From Neoscytalidium dimidiatum (lineage: Eukaryota; Ascomycota; Dothideomycetes; Botryosphaeriales; Botryosphaeriaceae): a stretch of DNA of 64,000 nucleotides. Below the pieces are notes generated by a model that ran no database searches, had not been told where the DNA came from, and saw nothing but the letters and a program-made list of their open reading frames with translations. Position 1 is the stretch's first letter. Every line of letters begins with the position of its first letter. The position numbers and the translations under genes were made by a program. Positions 31,191 to 40,990 of the stretch are shown in pieces. Location: NCBI GenBank assembly GCA_037367355.1, contig CM074695.1, positions 1,922,001-1,986,000 of the forward strand, read 5' to 3'.

Positions 31191-34133
31191 ATGTCGACTG
31201 TGGGCCCAGTCCGTCCTTTGCAGGGCCTTCGCCAACGCCGCGAATCCCAGCGACCATCCCAGTTGCGCAGCAGTACAAGGAACACACAGGGTGACGCTGA
31301 GGAAGCTGCCGCTGTGGATAAAGTTGTGGAGAGGCCGTTTGGTAAGTTGAGGACTGCACGTATTGCAGGCATAATGCGCGCACTTTCTGACAGCGTCGCA
31401 GTCGTCACGGAGCAGTATATCTTGAAAAAATTCAAAGGTTCCCCGCCTTCGTTGATTGTCCACCTCCACCAACACCACTTTCGCTTCGAGCAGCAGGACG
31501 GAAACTTTCCCTACAACTCTCCTATGCGTCCATTGCTGCAACACATCCGAGATGGAACAATTCCACATTTCATGTTGGAGGAAATGCTCCGGGCTGGTGT
31601 GCAATTTTACGATGGTTGCCTCATTGTCCAGTTGGTCGATCACCGCTCGGCCGATGCAAAAACCCAGGCGGGTGTCACCAATACCACGACCAAGGAAAGC
31701 AAGACGTCCCAGTTTTCAATACATAACTGGAACGAATATTTGACGCCCTCGCCATATGTTCCATATCCATCGCCACCGAAATCCTCCTCAGGCGATTCTC
31801 CGCCACCCAAGTCTGACCAGGCAAATCGTCCTTCATCATCGGCAGGTGAAAACAAGACGAAAGCCGAGAACTCCGCCGCAGAAGATACCAAGGTTGTGAA
31901 CAAGGTCCCGAGAGTGACAACCAAAGTGCTCTTTCCGACGCCACTGTCGCAACAGACGGAAATTGAGCTACTAGCGAACACTCCTATGCCGGACCCCTCC
32001 GCGTCCAGAAGGCAGCAATCAAGAGCAGCAGCCACCCCAATGTCAGCTCATCCTCCGACACCGTTGACCTCTATGCCACCGACCCCTTCCGCTGCCCGCG
32101 CTCCTGCGTCTAAGCGTCAGAAGATGATTCTCGATGAAACAAATGTGCACAGCTTCGAGGCAGATGTTATCAATTCTACTGCGCCCGCCTTATTCCTTGA
32201 GCCAGTCCACAGTCTGCTTGAGAGCCAGGACATAATAGAAGCAACGACTCATCCAATGAGCAAGCATGATCCGCCAGCGCCTAAAACCCGGAAGCGGACG
32301 ACGGCTGAATTGGCTGCCGATGAGGCGCAGTTTGCTGCAGACCAAAACTTCATGCTCTTCGGTGATACTGCAGCACCGGCTGCCGGCGCTGGGCAGATGA
32401 ACGGTGAGGGCGAGGGCATGAGGAGTGGAGCTGCGGCGTTTGAGCCCCGCTTCTCTCGTTTCAAGGTCCTTGAGAATATCAAGATCGCCCATGAGGAGAA
32501 CGAGCGTGTCAAGAAGGAGGAGGAAGTCCGCCAGGCTCAGCTCAAGCGCGAGCAGCAAGCTAATGCTGAAGCCATACGGAGAAGAGAAGCCGAAGCAAAT
32601 GCTCAACAGGCCGAGCAGAACAGGATCATGGCCCAGCGCCAGCAACAGCAGCAGCAAGCGATGCAGGCAGAGCAGATGCGACGCCATGCTCAGGCTCAGG
32701 CTCAGGCTCAAGCAGGCAGCGCGATGGGAACGCCCTTGCACACGCAATTCAGCCAAGCGCAGCAGAACTCTCCTATGGTTCGTCAACAAACACCTATGCA
32801 AGCTTCGCCTGTCATGAATGCGAATGCGGTCGCAAACCACGCCATGGGCGGCGTTCCGATGGCGCCAACGACGTCAAGTCAGGCAGGCAGCCCACCCCGA
32901 CCACCCTCTGCTGTTCCTCATTCTGCGGGCGCTCAAAGCATGGCTCGCCAGATGAGTCGCCAACACAGCAGCCAGCATCCAGGAAGCACCCACGGAACTC
33001 CGCAGATGCCAATGAATACGCCTCAGATGGGCCCGGCCGTTCCAGTCACTCGCCATATGACGCCTCAGCCAGGTCGAGTAAATCAGCATGGCAGCCCAGC
33101 TGGGGGTATGCAGGGTACACCGATGATGTCTGGAGGCGGACAAATGGCTCAGAACCTCTCTCACGAACAGATGCTGCGCATTCATCAGATGCGTCGCAAC
33201 CAAATGCTGCAGCAACAACAGCAAAGCGCTGCCATGGCTGGGTCGCCTCAAAACATGACTCCGGACCAACTGCAAATTTTGCGGCAACAGCAAATGGCTC
33301 AGGCACAGGCCCAGGCCCAGATGGCGCAGCACGGCAACCAGGGTTCCAACAACAGTACGCCGAACGCTTACAATGCACAACTCGCTCAACAAATGCGTCA
33401 ACAGATGGCTCAGTCGGCCTCACCCAATCCGGGGCAACAACAAGGACAACAACGGCCTGGCGGCAACATGGGGCAGCAAGGCATGATGGGTGGAAACATG
33501 GTTCCCAACGTGAACACAGCCAATATGGCACCGGAACAACAGCAAGCTCTGATGGCACGACAGCGTCAGAACATGATCATGCGTCGCATCATGCAGCACT
33601 ACAACGGCTCCATTCCTCCTCCCATCCAGAACATGATCCGCAGCGGCCAGATCGCGCAGGCTTGGGGCATTGTTCAGCAGCAGATTCAGAACCAAGCCCA
33701 GCAACACCAGCAACAAGGCGGCCAGGGCGGCCAGAACGGCATGGGCGGCGGCATGGGTCAGATGAACATGGGCGGCATGAACATGGGCACGATGGGCGGC
33801 CAGATGAGCATGGGCGCAGGTGTCGCGGGCGTACCTGCTGGCATGGGCAACATGGGTGGCATGACCATGCAGCAGATGCAACAGATGCAGATGCGCATGC
33901 AGCAACAGGCACAGCAGCAGGGAGGCGGCGATGGCAACCAGCCCCAGAACCAGCAGGCCTACATGGCACGTCTCATGCGCCAGCAGCAGATCCTCGCCCA
34001 GCGCCAGGCCCAGCAGCAACAGCAGGCTCAGCAGCAGGGCATGATGGGCGGGAACATGGGCATGGGCGGCAACATGGGAATGGGTATGGGCTGGAATCAG
34101 GCCATGGGTCGTGGGCAGGGCGGTATGGGGTAA
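31191..34133 (+). CDS. SPT20: SPT20, SAGA coactivator subunit
   Basis: The preferred model has two exons (31191-31341, 31402-34133) and 960 aa. Splicing joins ERPF to VVTEQYILKKFKG, which restores the opening of the Spt20 domain. SPPSLIVHLHQHHFRFEQQD, YNSPMRPLLQHIRDGTIPH and GVQFYDGCLIVQLVDHR follow within residues about 50-150. A phosphorylatable Ser/Pro region and ALFLEPVHSLLESQDIIEATTH come next. The second half is very rich in Gln, Met and Gly (runs of QQ, MGG and NMGMGG), typical of fungal Spt20 C-termini. Spt20 holds the SAGA histone-modifying coactivator together in the nucleus. The 60-nt intron is a multiple of three and lacks stops, so an unspliced message would encode 980 aa. The start is the only upstream ATG. 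Confidence 0.93.
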   Translation: MSTVGPVRPLQGLRQRRESQRPSQLRSSTRNTQGDAEEAAAVDKVVERPFGKLRTARIAGIMRALSDSVAVVTEQYILKKFKGSPPSLIVHLHQHHFRFEQQDGNFPYNSPMRPLLQHIRDGTIPHFMLEEMLRAGVQFYDGCLIVQLVDHRSADAKTQAGVTNTTTKESKTSQFSIHNWNEYLTPSPYVPYPSPPKSSSGDSPPPKSDQANRPSSSAGENKTKAENSAAEDTKVVNKVPRVTTKVLFPTPLSQQTEIELLANTPMPDPSASRRQQSRAAATPMSAHPPTPLTSMPPTPSAARAPASKRQKMILDETNVHSFEADVINSTAPALFLEPVHSLLESQDIIEATTHPMSKHDPPAPKTRKRTTAELAADEAQFAADQNFMLFGDTAAPAAGAGQMNGEGEGMRSGAAAFEPRFSRFKVLENIKIAHEENERVKKEEEVRQAQLKREQQANAEAIRRREAEANAQQAEQNRIMAQRQQQQQQAMQAEQMRRHAQAQAQAQAGSAMGTPLHTQFSQAQQNSPMVRQQTPMQASPVMNANAVANHAMGGVPMAPTTSSQAGSPPRPPSAVPHSAGAQSMARQMSRQHSSQHPGSTHGTPQMPMNTPQMGPAVPVTRHMTPQPGRVNQHGSPAGGMQGTPMMSGGGQMAQNLSHEQMLRIHQMRRNQMLQQQQQSAAMAGSPQNMTPDQLQILRQQQMAQAQAQAQMAQHGNQGSNNSTPNAYNAQLAQQMRQQMAQSASPNPGQQQGQQRPGGNMGQQGMMGGNMVPNVNTANMAPEQQQALMARQRQNMIMRRIMQHYNGSIPPPIQNMIRSGQIAQAWGIVQQQIQNQAQQHQQQGGQGGQNGMGGGMGQMNMGGMNMGTMGGQMSMGAGVAGVPAGMGNMGGMTMQQMQQMQMRMQQQAQQQGGGDGNQPQNQQAYMARLMRQQQILAQRQAQQQQQAQQQGMMGGNMGMGGNMGMGMGWNQAMGRGQGGMG

Positions 34134-35038
34134 AGGAGATTTCGGAGATTTTGCACATTTCTTACTTGCTAGGCCTTCGTAGCTTCGTCACGATGGCTTG
34201 TTTGTGTGGTTCTTTGGCTCTCGCTCTTGCCTTTCGTCTCGACTGGGTTTCTTGGACATCGGTTTCTGCATGCTTGCGCACAGTTCCCGCCACGGGCAAG
34301 GGGTGTTTATGGATTTTGCACGAGGTCTGGGAACGGCTGTTGGCGTCTTGTTGGCGAAAGATGGACTCAAGGTTACCTCTCTCTTGTACTGGGATAGGAT
34401 ATCCGGGATTTCCCCTGTCGCATAGCGATGGCGTTGCTTTTGTTTGATTTCAGGGCGGCAGTTTGGTGCAGTCCATTGTCAGGCTCCTCGTATATCCGAA
34501 TCAATGAAGTTGCACATTCCCAACATCGACTCTATCTACATTTATTCAAATGTCTACGTTCAAGCGGTCCACATGGTGTAGCTTTGTTGGCGCGAAACCC
34601 AAGCTCACTGAAAGACGATGCTTGAGAAGTACAGATCGATCAGCAACGCTTTATTCGAGCAGACTGAGGACCTGCGACATCGCTATAATACATTTTTGGG
34701 TGTGATATGAAAAGGATCAACATCGATCCAAAAAAAAAAAAAGGAAAGGAAAAGGAAATACAGAATAAGGGAATCGTAAGAAGATAGAAAGAACCTTGGA
34801 TCCGTATCCAACCACCTATACAATCGGTCCACCCGAGACTATCCTGAACTTTTTTTTTGCTTCCAGTTTTTTCATACAAACCATAGTATTCGTACCCATC
34901 CATCCATCCATTTGTTCACTCCCTTCCACGCTGGAGAACTCCCAGAGACATGACACACTTACATACCATCATCACAATCGTCCGCCATGGAAAGAGAGAT
35001 AGAAGATGTTAGAAAACGAGGATCATTGTCCTGATCCC
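34134..35038. other. Tail-to-tail intergenic region
   Basis: 905 bp between the stops of SPT20 and the Zn2Cys6 gene. It contains A- and T-rich runs (near 34729-34742 and 34851-34858) and no recognisable gene. Overlapping open stretches near 34.2-34.4 kb look random. Confidence 0.55.
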
Positions 35039-38000
35039 TTACCTCCCCTCATCCCCATGCCCGGGCGGACCGACGCCCCCATCCGCCGCTGTCGCCGCGC
35101 CCGTAGTCGGATCGAAGAACGTGACCATCTCATGTGGCAGCCATTCGAGCCAGGTGACCATGTTGTCGCCCAGGGCACTCATGTCGATGTCTTGGCTCTC
35201 GATCATCATGTCACCAAAGGGAATGGGTCCGACGTGTGGCGGGCCGCCCGGCATACCCGTGGCGCCGAGGTTGTGCGAGCCCTGGCTTGGGTAGGGACCG
35301 GTAGGGGAGTGCGGATTGACGGGGGCGGTTGCGGAGGCTGGGGTGTGGGTCGTAGCTCCCTGGGGAGCGCGACCGCCGGCGGGGGAGGAGGCGGTGGAGT
35401 AGGGGGAGTGGAGGTTGAGGAGGAGGTCGGCGTCGGAGACGAGGGCCGGGTCGGACACGTAGGCAGACGAGGTATTGGCGGGTGGGGGCGGGGGTTGCAT
35501 GCTGGTGGGCGCCGCGGCAGCTGTGTTGGGTTGGGCGAAGATCTGGGTGTTGTTGGGATAGCGGGGCAGCGGGGTCTGCATGTTGGATGATTGCGGCGTT
35601 AGTATGCCGCTCCGCTGCTGCTGCGGCGAGTTTTGACCCTGTGCCATTACTGATGAAATGGACGCGCTCACGCCGCCACCGTCTTGTGGACGGCGTGATG
35701 CGCCGTCACGGCTTTCTGTTGGGTAGAGAACGGCTAGGCTTGTGCTTGGTGAGTTCATGGTCCCGGTCAGGGACCAGCCGATGGCTGCTCAATTTCTCGT
35801 CAGTGCCTGCTTGAATCCTAGAAATCGGTCTACAACTAACCTGAGTTCGGATCCGCCATAGGAGATCCCGGGATACCGAAATTCGGGCCTCTGCTGCTCT
35901 TGAGAGCAGCAACGGGACCTTGGTCTTTCTCTGAACTGTTCTGAGGCCCGATGTAGGCTCCCCAGGATAGTTTGCGTCGCCAGCCTGGTGTGTCAAAAGA
36001 TGGCTCTGGCTGCGGGACTTCCAGAGCGCACTCCATTTCCTCCCTTGTATACAGAAGAGGATCAACAACACCCTTCGCCTTCTGATCCAAGACGGTCAAA
36101 ATATATTTAACGCCCGCCCAATATGTCTCGAGAGATTGCAAAGCTCGATAGCAGCGCTGGTAATTTTGGTTAGCGGCTGTGGCAAGCAGAGTATGCTTGG
36201 CCATTTGCTTCTCTGCTGCCACTGATTGGGACCTTCCATCTTTCGTGTCAAAACGATTGCGGGAACCGTTCTCTTCAAAATTGGATGTTCCATGTATGCT
36301 GCTTTCTCGGCTGTTTTCTTGACCGCGACCGTTTGGTGGAGGGGAGCCTTGCCTTGAATGCGGATTAGATGAAGCTGATTGCATCGCGGTCTCCTTCAAG
36401 AAAGCACAAGCAGCGATGTAAATTGGTTGGCTGAAATCGGTTAGTGACAGAGCGCAAGGTTGCCTACTGGATCATACCTGGTGAATGGGTTGCCGAGACC
36501 GGCTTTCGCGTCAGCCAACTCCGCGAAGGCGAGGATATCAGCGATTGTTTTTGCAGAGGACATAGATAGTTCGTGGCTGTTTGGTAAAAGTTGTTGGATC
36601 CCCCCCTCAAACGTTTTCAAAAGAGTAGGCTGATGAAGTAGAACTATAAGGGTATGGAACCAGAAATGAAGAAGAATGAAGTTCGTCCCTTGGCCATTCT
36701 TGAGATAATGCTGGAAATTAAGGACGTTGAAATGCAGACGCGAAGAGAGATTCTGATAGATGTCCGTCAAGAGGCTCTCCATAGACGCAAGCTGCTTGAT
36801 GACATCGGGTGTGACGTGTGAAATTTCTTTAATCCCATTCAAGAGATCTGTCACCCGGCCGTAAAGATGTATCACTCGAATCAATGCTGGGAAAGGTACT
36901 GGCCAACCCGTTGCCGGATCCACAGTGTCGAGAGATGGAAATGAGATCTCGATATCTTGATCTCTCAGAGAAACAGGCCGTCCGGTTCCAGACGAAACAA
37001 CACGGTCTAGGAAAAATACGGCCCAGAACGTGTCGATTCTCTCGCGCTCCACGGCTCTCTGTTCCGCGACTGTTTTGGGATCGGTCCCCTCCGGCGAAGA
37101 TGCTGCAGTCCGCTCTCGTCGGGTATTATCCCTTTTACGGGAAGTAGAACCAAACTTGACGCTCTCTGGAGTAGGTCCATCTCGCCCTTCGTATCTAAGA
37201 CCCTGCAGGGTCTGCATACCGAGGTCCTGGGCCATCCGAATGGCAATGCCAAGGTACATCCAGAGACCAGAGTCGCGGCTGCCACCAAATTCATCGTAGG
37301 CAAGCAGTAAGGCTGCCTGTACGACTGCCACGCTGGGGCATGCGAATGTGTCCGCAATCGCAGACTTTGCCCTCTGCGCAAACAAATTACCATATTCCGA
37401 GGGAGGTGTCTCCGCTTGCTCCGAATCTCCTTCGGGTTGGCGTGGGCCGACCAGCATCGGGTCTGTGGAGAAGCGGGCAGCCAGAGCACAGACCGAGTCG
37501 ACAAGGATGGCGTCCACCTGCTTCTCTTCCAGGTCACGCATAAAGCGTTCTTCTTGCAGGAAAGGGAAATTGCACCCGAGGTGAGCGAAAAAAGTCTTGC
37601 AAAGATGCGTGATCAGAGGCGGCGGAGGAACGGACGAGGCGTCGTATATGGGGATCTCCATCGGAGTAGTATTTTCGCCGGTGGATTGTTGTGATGTCAC
37701 ACGGCCGAGCGAAGCTGCAGTGGCAGAAGGAGATTGTAGGCCTTGGATTTTCATTGAATACATATAATCGGGATTCGACCGGATCAACTCACCATCAGTT
37801 GTTGAGGTCCCTGCAGTGCTGTGTTGCTTGCCCTTTACCTTGACCACCATCTGCTTGAACCCTGGCATGATCGCCGTCGGGCCGAAGTAGCGGAAGTAGG
37901 GCATGCGATTGCGAATACTCAGGCTTAACGAATAGCGACCTGCTAGTGTGTTAGCGGAAGCGGTGTTGGAACGGTCGGTCAAGCAATTTACTTGAGGACT

Positions 38001-38481
38001 GGCTTGCGTCATCCGTGCCAGCACTGGCAGGCCCATTCGTGCTAGCCTCCAGAGCGGGATCTATTACTGCTGAGTCGGTGGAGGCGCTGTGGTGCAATGG
38101 AGGACGTGTCATCCCTATACCTTCGGATTGCTGCTGCTTCTGCGGAGGCACACGAGGTGAGGATAGGGACGATCGCTTGTCGAAGCTTGGTGCTATGCTC
38201 GGTCGCCTCTCAGCCTGGTCTCCAGCGGTGCTGGATGCTGAGCTATCCTTCCCTTGGTCTGAGTCAGGTCCATATCCACCACAGTTGTGGTTGTTTTTCA
38301 GGCACGTTTCGCAGGCGGGGCGTTCTCCAGAGCAGCGCGTCTTGCGGCGCCTGCAGGTGAGACAGGCCGAATTTATCCTTCGCCTCTTTGCGTATGGACC
38401 GTCATTGTTGGTGACGAAGCGGATAGCCTTCGGCTGCGGCAGCGCTTGGCCGGTCGAGGGGTCTGGAGCCATGGCGGCCAT
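35039..38481 (-). CDS. Zn2Cys6 transcription factor with fungal-specific TF domain
   Basis: Four exons (38481-37992, 37939-36478, 36430-35841, 35784-35039) give 1095 aa. Cysteines 40, 43, 50, 57, 60 and 67 form a Zn2Cys6 cluster (CLTCRRRKTRC...CETC...C) preceded by the basic run AKRRR. After a Ser-rich linker comes the Fungal_trans domain: ITHLCKTFFAHLGCNFPFL; AAFSTDPM-like ARFSTDPMLVG; AALLLAYDEFGGSRDSGLWMYLGIAIRMAQDLGM; and RERIDTFWAVFFLDRVVSSGTGRPVSL. The last 250 residues are Pro/Ser/Gln/Ala-rich with acidic patches (a probable activation region), ending in an Asp/Met-rich stretch. It is a nuclear DNA-binding regulator. The target pathway cannot be assigned, and the orthologue is not recognised with confidence. 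Two start ATGs lie nine bases apart; the upstream one is used. It is divergent from ATP12. Confidence 0.92.
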
Positions 38482-39124
38482 GCGGGGACGAAGGGTCCTG
38501 AGGCTCGCGGTGCGGGATCCTTCAGCGCAGCAACCGCATAAGGCCGCGCGCGGAGCAGAGAATGCGGCTCAAGCAGACGAGGCGTATGCGACTCCTGGTG
38601 GTTTTCGTACTATCATGCGTGGGCGTCCAGGGCGCGGGGGCACGAAAAGCTCTGGGCGCAATGGCAGGCCTCCGGGGCGCGGCGCACGCGGACTGGGGAA
38701 GCACGCAACTAATGAGCTTGCGTGTGGCACCCTCGGGCGGAATGGGTATGCGTGGTGGCAGCAACGTTCGACGGCACAGCTATGGGGCTGGAAGCTGGGA
38801 AAGGCATGGTGCCTGGTAGTGGAAAGAGGCAGAGGCAGAGGCAGAGGCAAGAGGTGCCAATGGCAGTGGTCACGTCCAGCCTCACGGCCAACAAGCGGAG
38901 AAGGCCTGGCTCACGCCTCCCGAGCCGGCCTAGCGCTCGCACTGCGTGATCGCCCCGAGCCCGCGGCCTCTCCTCCACATCATGCAGCCTGCAAGCGGAA
39001 GCCCGACTCCAGGGCTGATCCTCTGATCTAAGCCCGCCTGCACAGGCCATCTCCAGTGAATTTCGCTCGCCGGTCCACCGAAGCCGACATCACCACCGCC
39101 CACGCCGCCATCACCACTCCAGCC
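38482..39124. promoter_or_regulatory. Shared divergent promoter, Zn2Cys6 gene / ATP12
   Basis: 643 bp between the two start codons. It contains a short GGCAGA repeat at 38826-38849. Open stretches on the plus strand here run into the antisense of the regulator and are not genes. Confidence 0.55.
38826..38849. repeat. GGCAGA hexanucleotide repeat
   Basis: Four tandem GGCAGA-type units in the intergenic region between the Zn2Cys6 gene and ATP12. Confidence 0.7.
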
Positions 39125-40282
39125 ATGGCCTCCCTGCCCACCATTGCCCGCGCGGGCTCGCGGACGCTTTGTGCTTCGGCGCGCTACGCCGCTGCGCGCC
39201 GCTGTTTGCACAGTTCGTCCCCGAAGCCTGCAACACCGCTACCCCATCCCACCGCGCCAGGCCCGCCACCTGGTCCGCCGAAGCCTGCAGCATCGACCGC
39301 CGAAGACCGCATCGCGCGCAAACGACAGCAAGCCGAGCTTTTCCAGCAGAGCCGCAACGCGACAGCCAACCCATCCAAGCCTGCGAGCGCCCTGCAAAAA
39401 CGCTTTTGGCGCGACGTCCACGTCAAGCAGACACCGGGTAGGTGGACCTTGTTATATATTTGCAGCTACCAGCATCATTGGCTAACATTTGAAACTGTAG
39501 ATGGCCACCAAGTTCTTCTCGATTCGCGACCCGTGCGCACCGCTTCTAAGAACATTCTGACGATACCTCCGAACAAACAACAGCTCGCTGCCGCCATCGC
39601 GTTGGAGTGGGATCTTCTGCTGAATGCGCAACAGGCATTGAAGCAACACTATATCCCATTGACGTCGCTGACATCACGCGCTGTCGACATACAGGCTGCC
39701 GATGCAGCGGGCGATTCAAGCGTGCGGGACAGCCTCATAAAGATGCTCATGAACTATCTGACCACCGATACTCTGCTCTGCTGGGCCCCCGAAAAGAGTA
39801 TCCATGATGTCGAGGACCGCAGGGAGGGCGCGGAGAGCCTCCGCCAAGTACAAATGCGGACAGCGCAGCCAATCCTAGGTTTTCTCACCACGAAGCTATG
39901 GCCAGGCGTGGAGATCAGGCCCATCCTAGAGCCTGACAGCATCCTGCCTGTGCCGCAGCCGCCGAATACAGTTGAGGTTGTGAGGGGATGGCTCTCTGCG
40001 CTGCCAGCTTGGGAGCTCGCAGGTATTGAGCGAGGCGTTCTCGCGAGCAAAAGCTTGCTCGTGGCAGCACGATTGATGGCGGAGTGGAGCTCTGAGTTCG
40101 CACACATTCGCGAAGATCAGCCGGATGGAAGTCGATTCGGCATCGAGGAGGCGGCAGAAGCTAGTAGCCTGGAGGTCTCCTGGCAAACGGGCATGTGGGG
40201 AGAAGTCGAGGACACGCACGATGTAGACAAGGAGGACCTCCGACGGCAGCTTGGCAGCGTGGTGCTGCTAGTCAACGGGTAG
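39125..40282 (+). CDS. ATP12: ATP12, mitochondrial F1-ATPase assembly chaperone
   Basis: Two exons (39125-39437, 39501-40282) encode 364 aa. The N-terminus (MASLPTIARAGSRTLCASAR...RRCLHSSS) is a basic, Ser-rich mitochondrial presequence with a likely R-x-x-cleavage before HSSS. The ATP12 domain starts with KRFWRDVHV and, across the splice, DGHQVLLDSRPVRT. It continues with LTIPPNKQQLAAAIALEWD, YIPLTSLTSRAVD, LMNYLTTDTLLCWAP and the C-terminal ALPAWELAGIERGVLASKSLL. In the matrix it binds the F1 alpha subunit and delivers it to the hexamer. The 63-nt intron is a multiple of three and stop-free. A GTG-initiated extension at 39056 was ignored in favour of the first ATG, which fits the presequence. 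Confidence 0.95.
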   Translation: MASLPTIARAGSRTLCASARYAAARRCLHSSSPKPATPLPHPTAPGPPPGPPKPAASTAEDRIARKRQQAELFQQSRNATANPSKPASALQKRFWRDVHVKQTPGRWTLLYICSYQHHWLTFETVDGHQVLLDSRPVRTASKNILTIPPNKQQLAAAIALEWDLLLNAQQALKQHYIPLTSLTSRAVDIQAADAAGDSSVRDSLIKMLMNYLTTDTLLCWAPEKSIHDVEDRREGAESLRQVQMRTAQPILGFLTTKLWPGVEIRPILEPDSILPVPQPPNTVEVVRGWLSALPAWELAGIERGVLASKSLLVAARLMAEWSSEFAHIREDQPDGSRFGIEEAAEASSLEVSWQTGMWGEVEDTHDVDKEDLRRQLGSVVLLVNG

Positions 40283-40990
40283 ACAGGCAGCCGGAACCAA
40301 AGAGTCGGGCCAGAACCTGCTGCAGTCGTAATAATAGACCGTACATGTAGACTAGCGCTGTGTACCACATACTAACTATGTACTGTACATTAACCAGGCC
40401 GGCGGTAAGAAAACCAAAGATAAGGTATCAACAGCAGCGCGCGGCGTGGGCAAGGAGCTGTTTTTCGGTCGGGGCGGAGGCGTTCGCAGCTGCAGGTGGT
40501 GCAATGGGACCAGCCTGAACAGGCAGCCGGCTGCGGGCAACGGCGAGAGTTGGGGTGGGCGCAAGCTGCGGCGCCGGGCAGCATGATTCGCGGCGCAAGC
40601 TCTGCGGCGACCTGGCGCTCGTTTGACTTGTGGCAATCCCAATGGCTGCTAACCGTGTACGGGCAAGCTCTCGTGGGCGCAGACCCCTGCTCGCTGACGC
40701 AGTGACGCAGTGGCTACTCCCGCCGCGGGTGCCCAGTGCCAGCGGCCGCAGAGAGCGTGCGTGCGTGCGTGCGTGCGTGCTCCTTTACCAAATCACCACC
40801 GCGGGGGAGAGTGCTAAGGAGACTCCAGCTGGCCGTTGTGCGCGTCCAGAAGGGCCCCCAACTTTCCCCAGACCGATGCACGCTGCAAACGAGCAATAGC
40901 CTCTGCGCTACGCTTCCGCAGTGCCGCCACCCCTGTCGGCGCGTCCTTGTCCCGCCGCCGCTGCGCCCTGAATCCAACCTACCGCTGGCC
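40283..40990. other. Intergenic region between ATP12 and OSH gene
   Basis: 708 bp with the ATP12 3' UTR and the OSH promoter. A GTGC microsatellite lies at about 40756-40780. The stretch before 40991 is C-rich. Confidence 0.55.
40756..40780. repeat. GTGC tetranucleotide microsatellite
   Basis: About six GTGC units in non-coding DNA, roughly 210 bp upstream of the proposed OSH start codon. Confidence 0.85.

Noticed and set aside
38015..39031. 338-codon plus-strand frame
   Set aside because: Mostly antisense to the first exon of the Zn2Cys6 gene, whose zinc cluster is unmistakable; codons read as Arg/Gly-rich noise.
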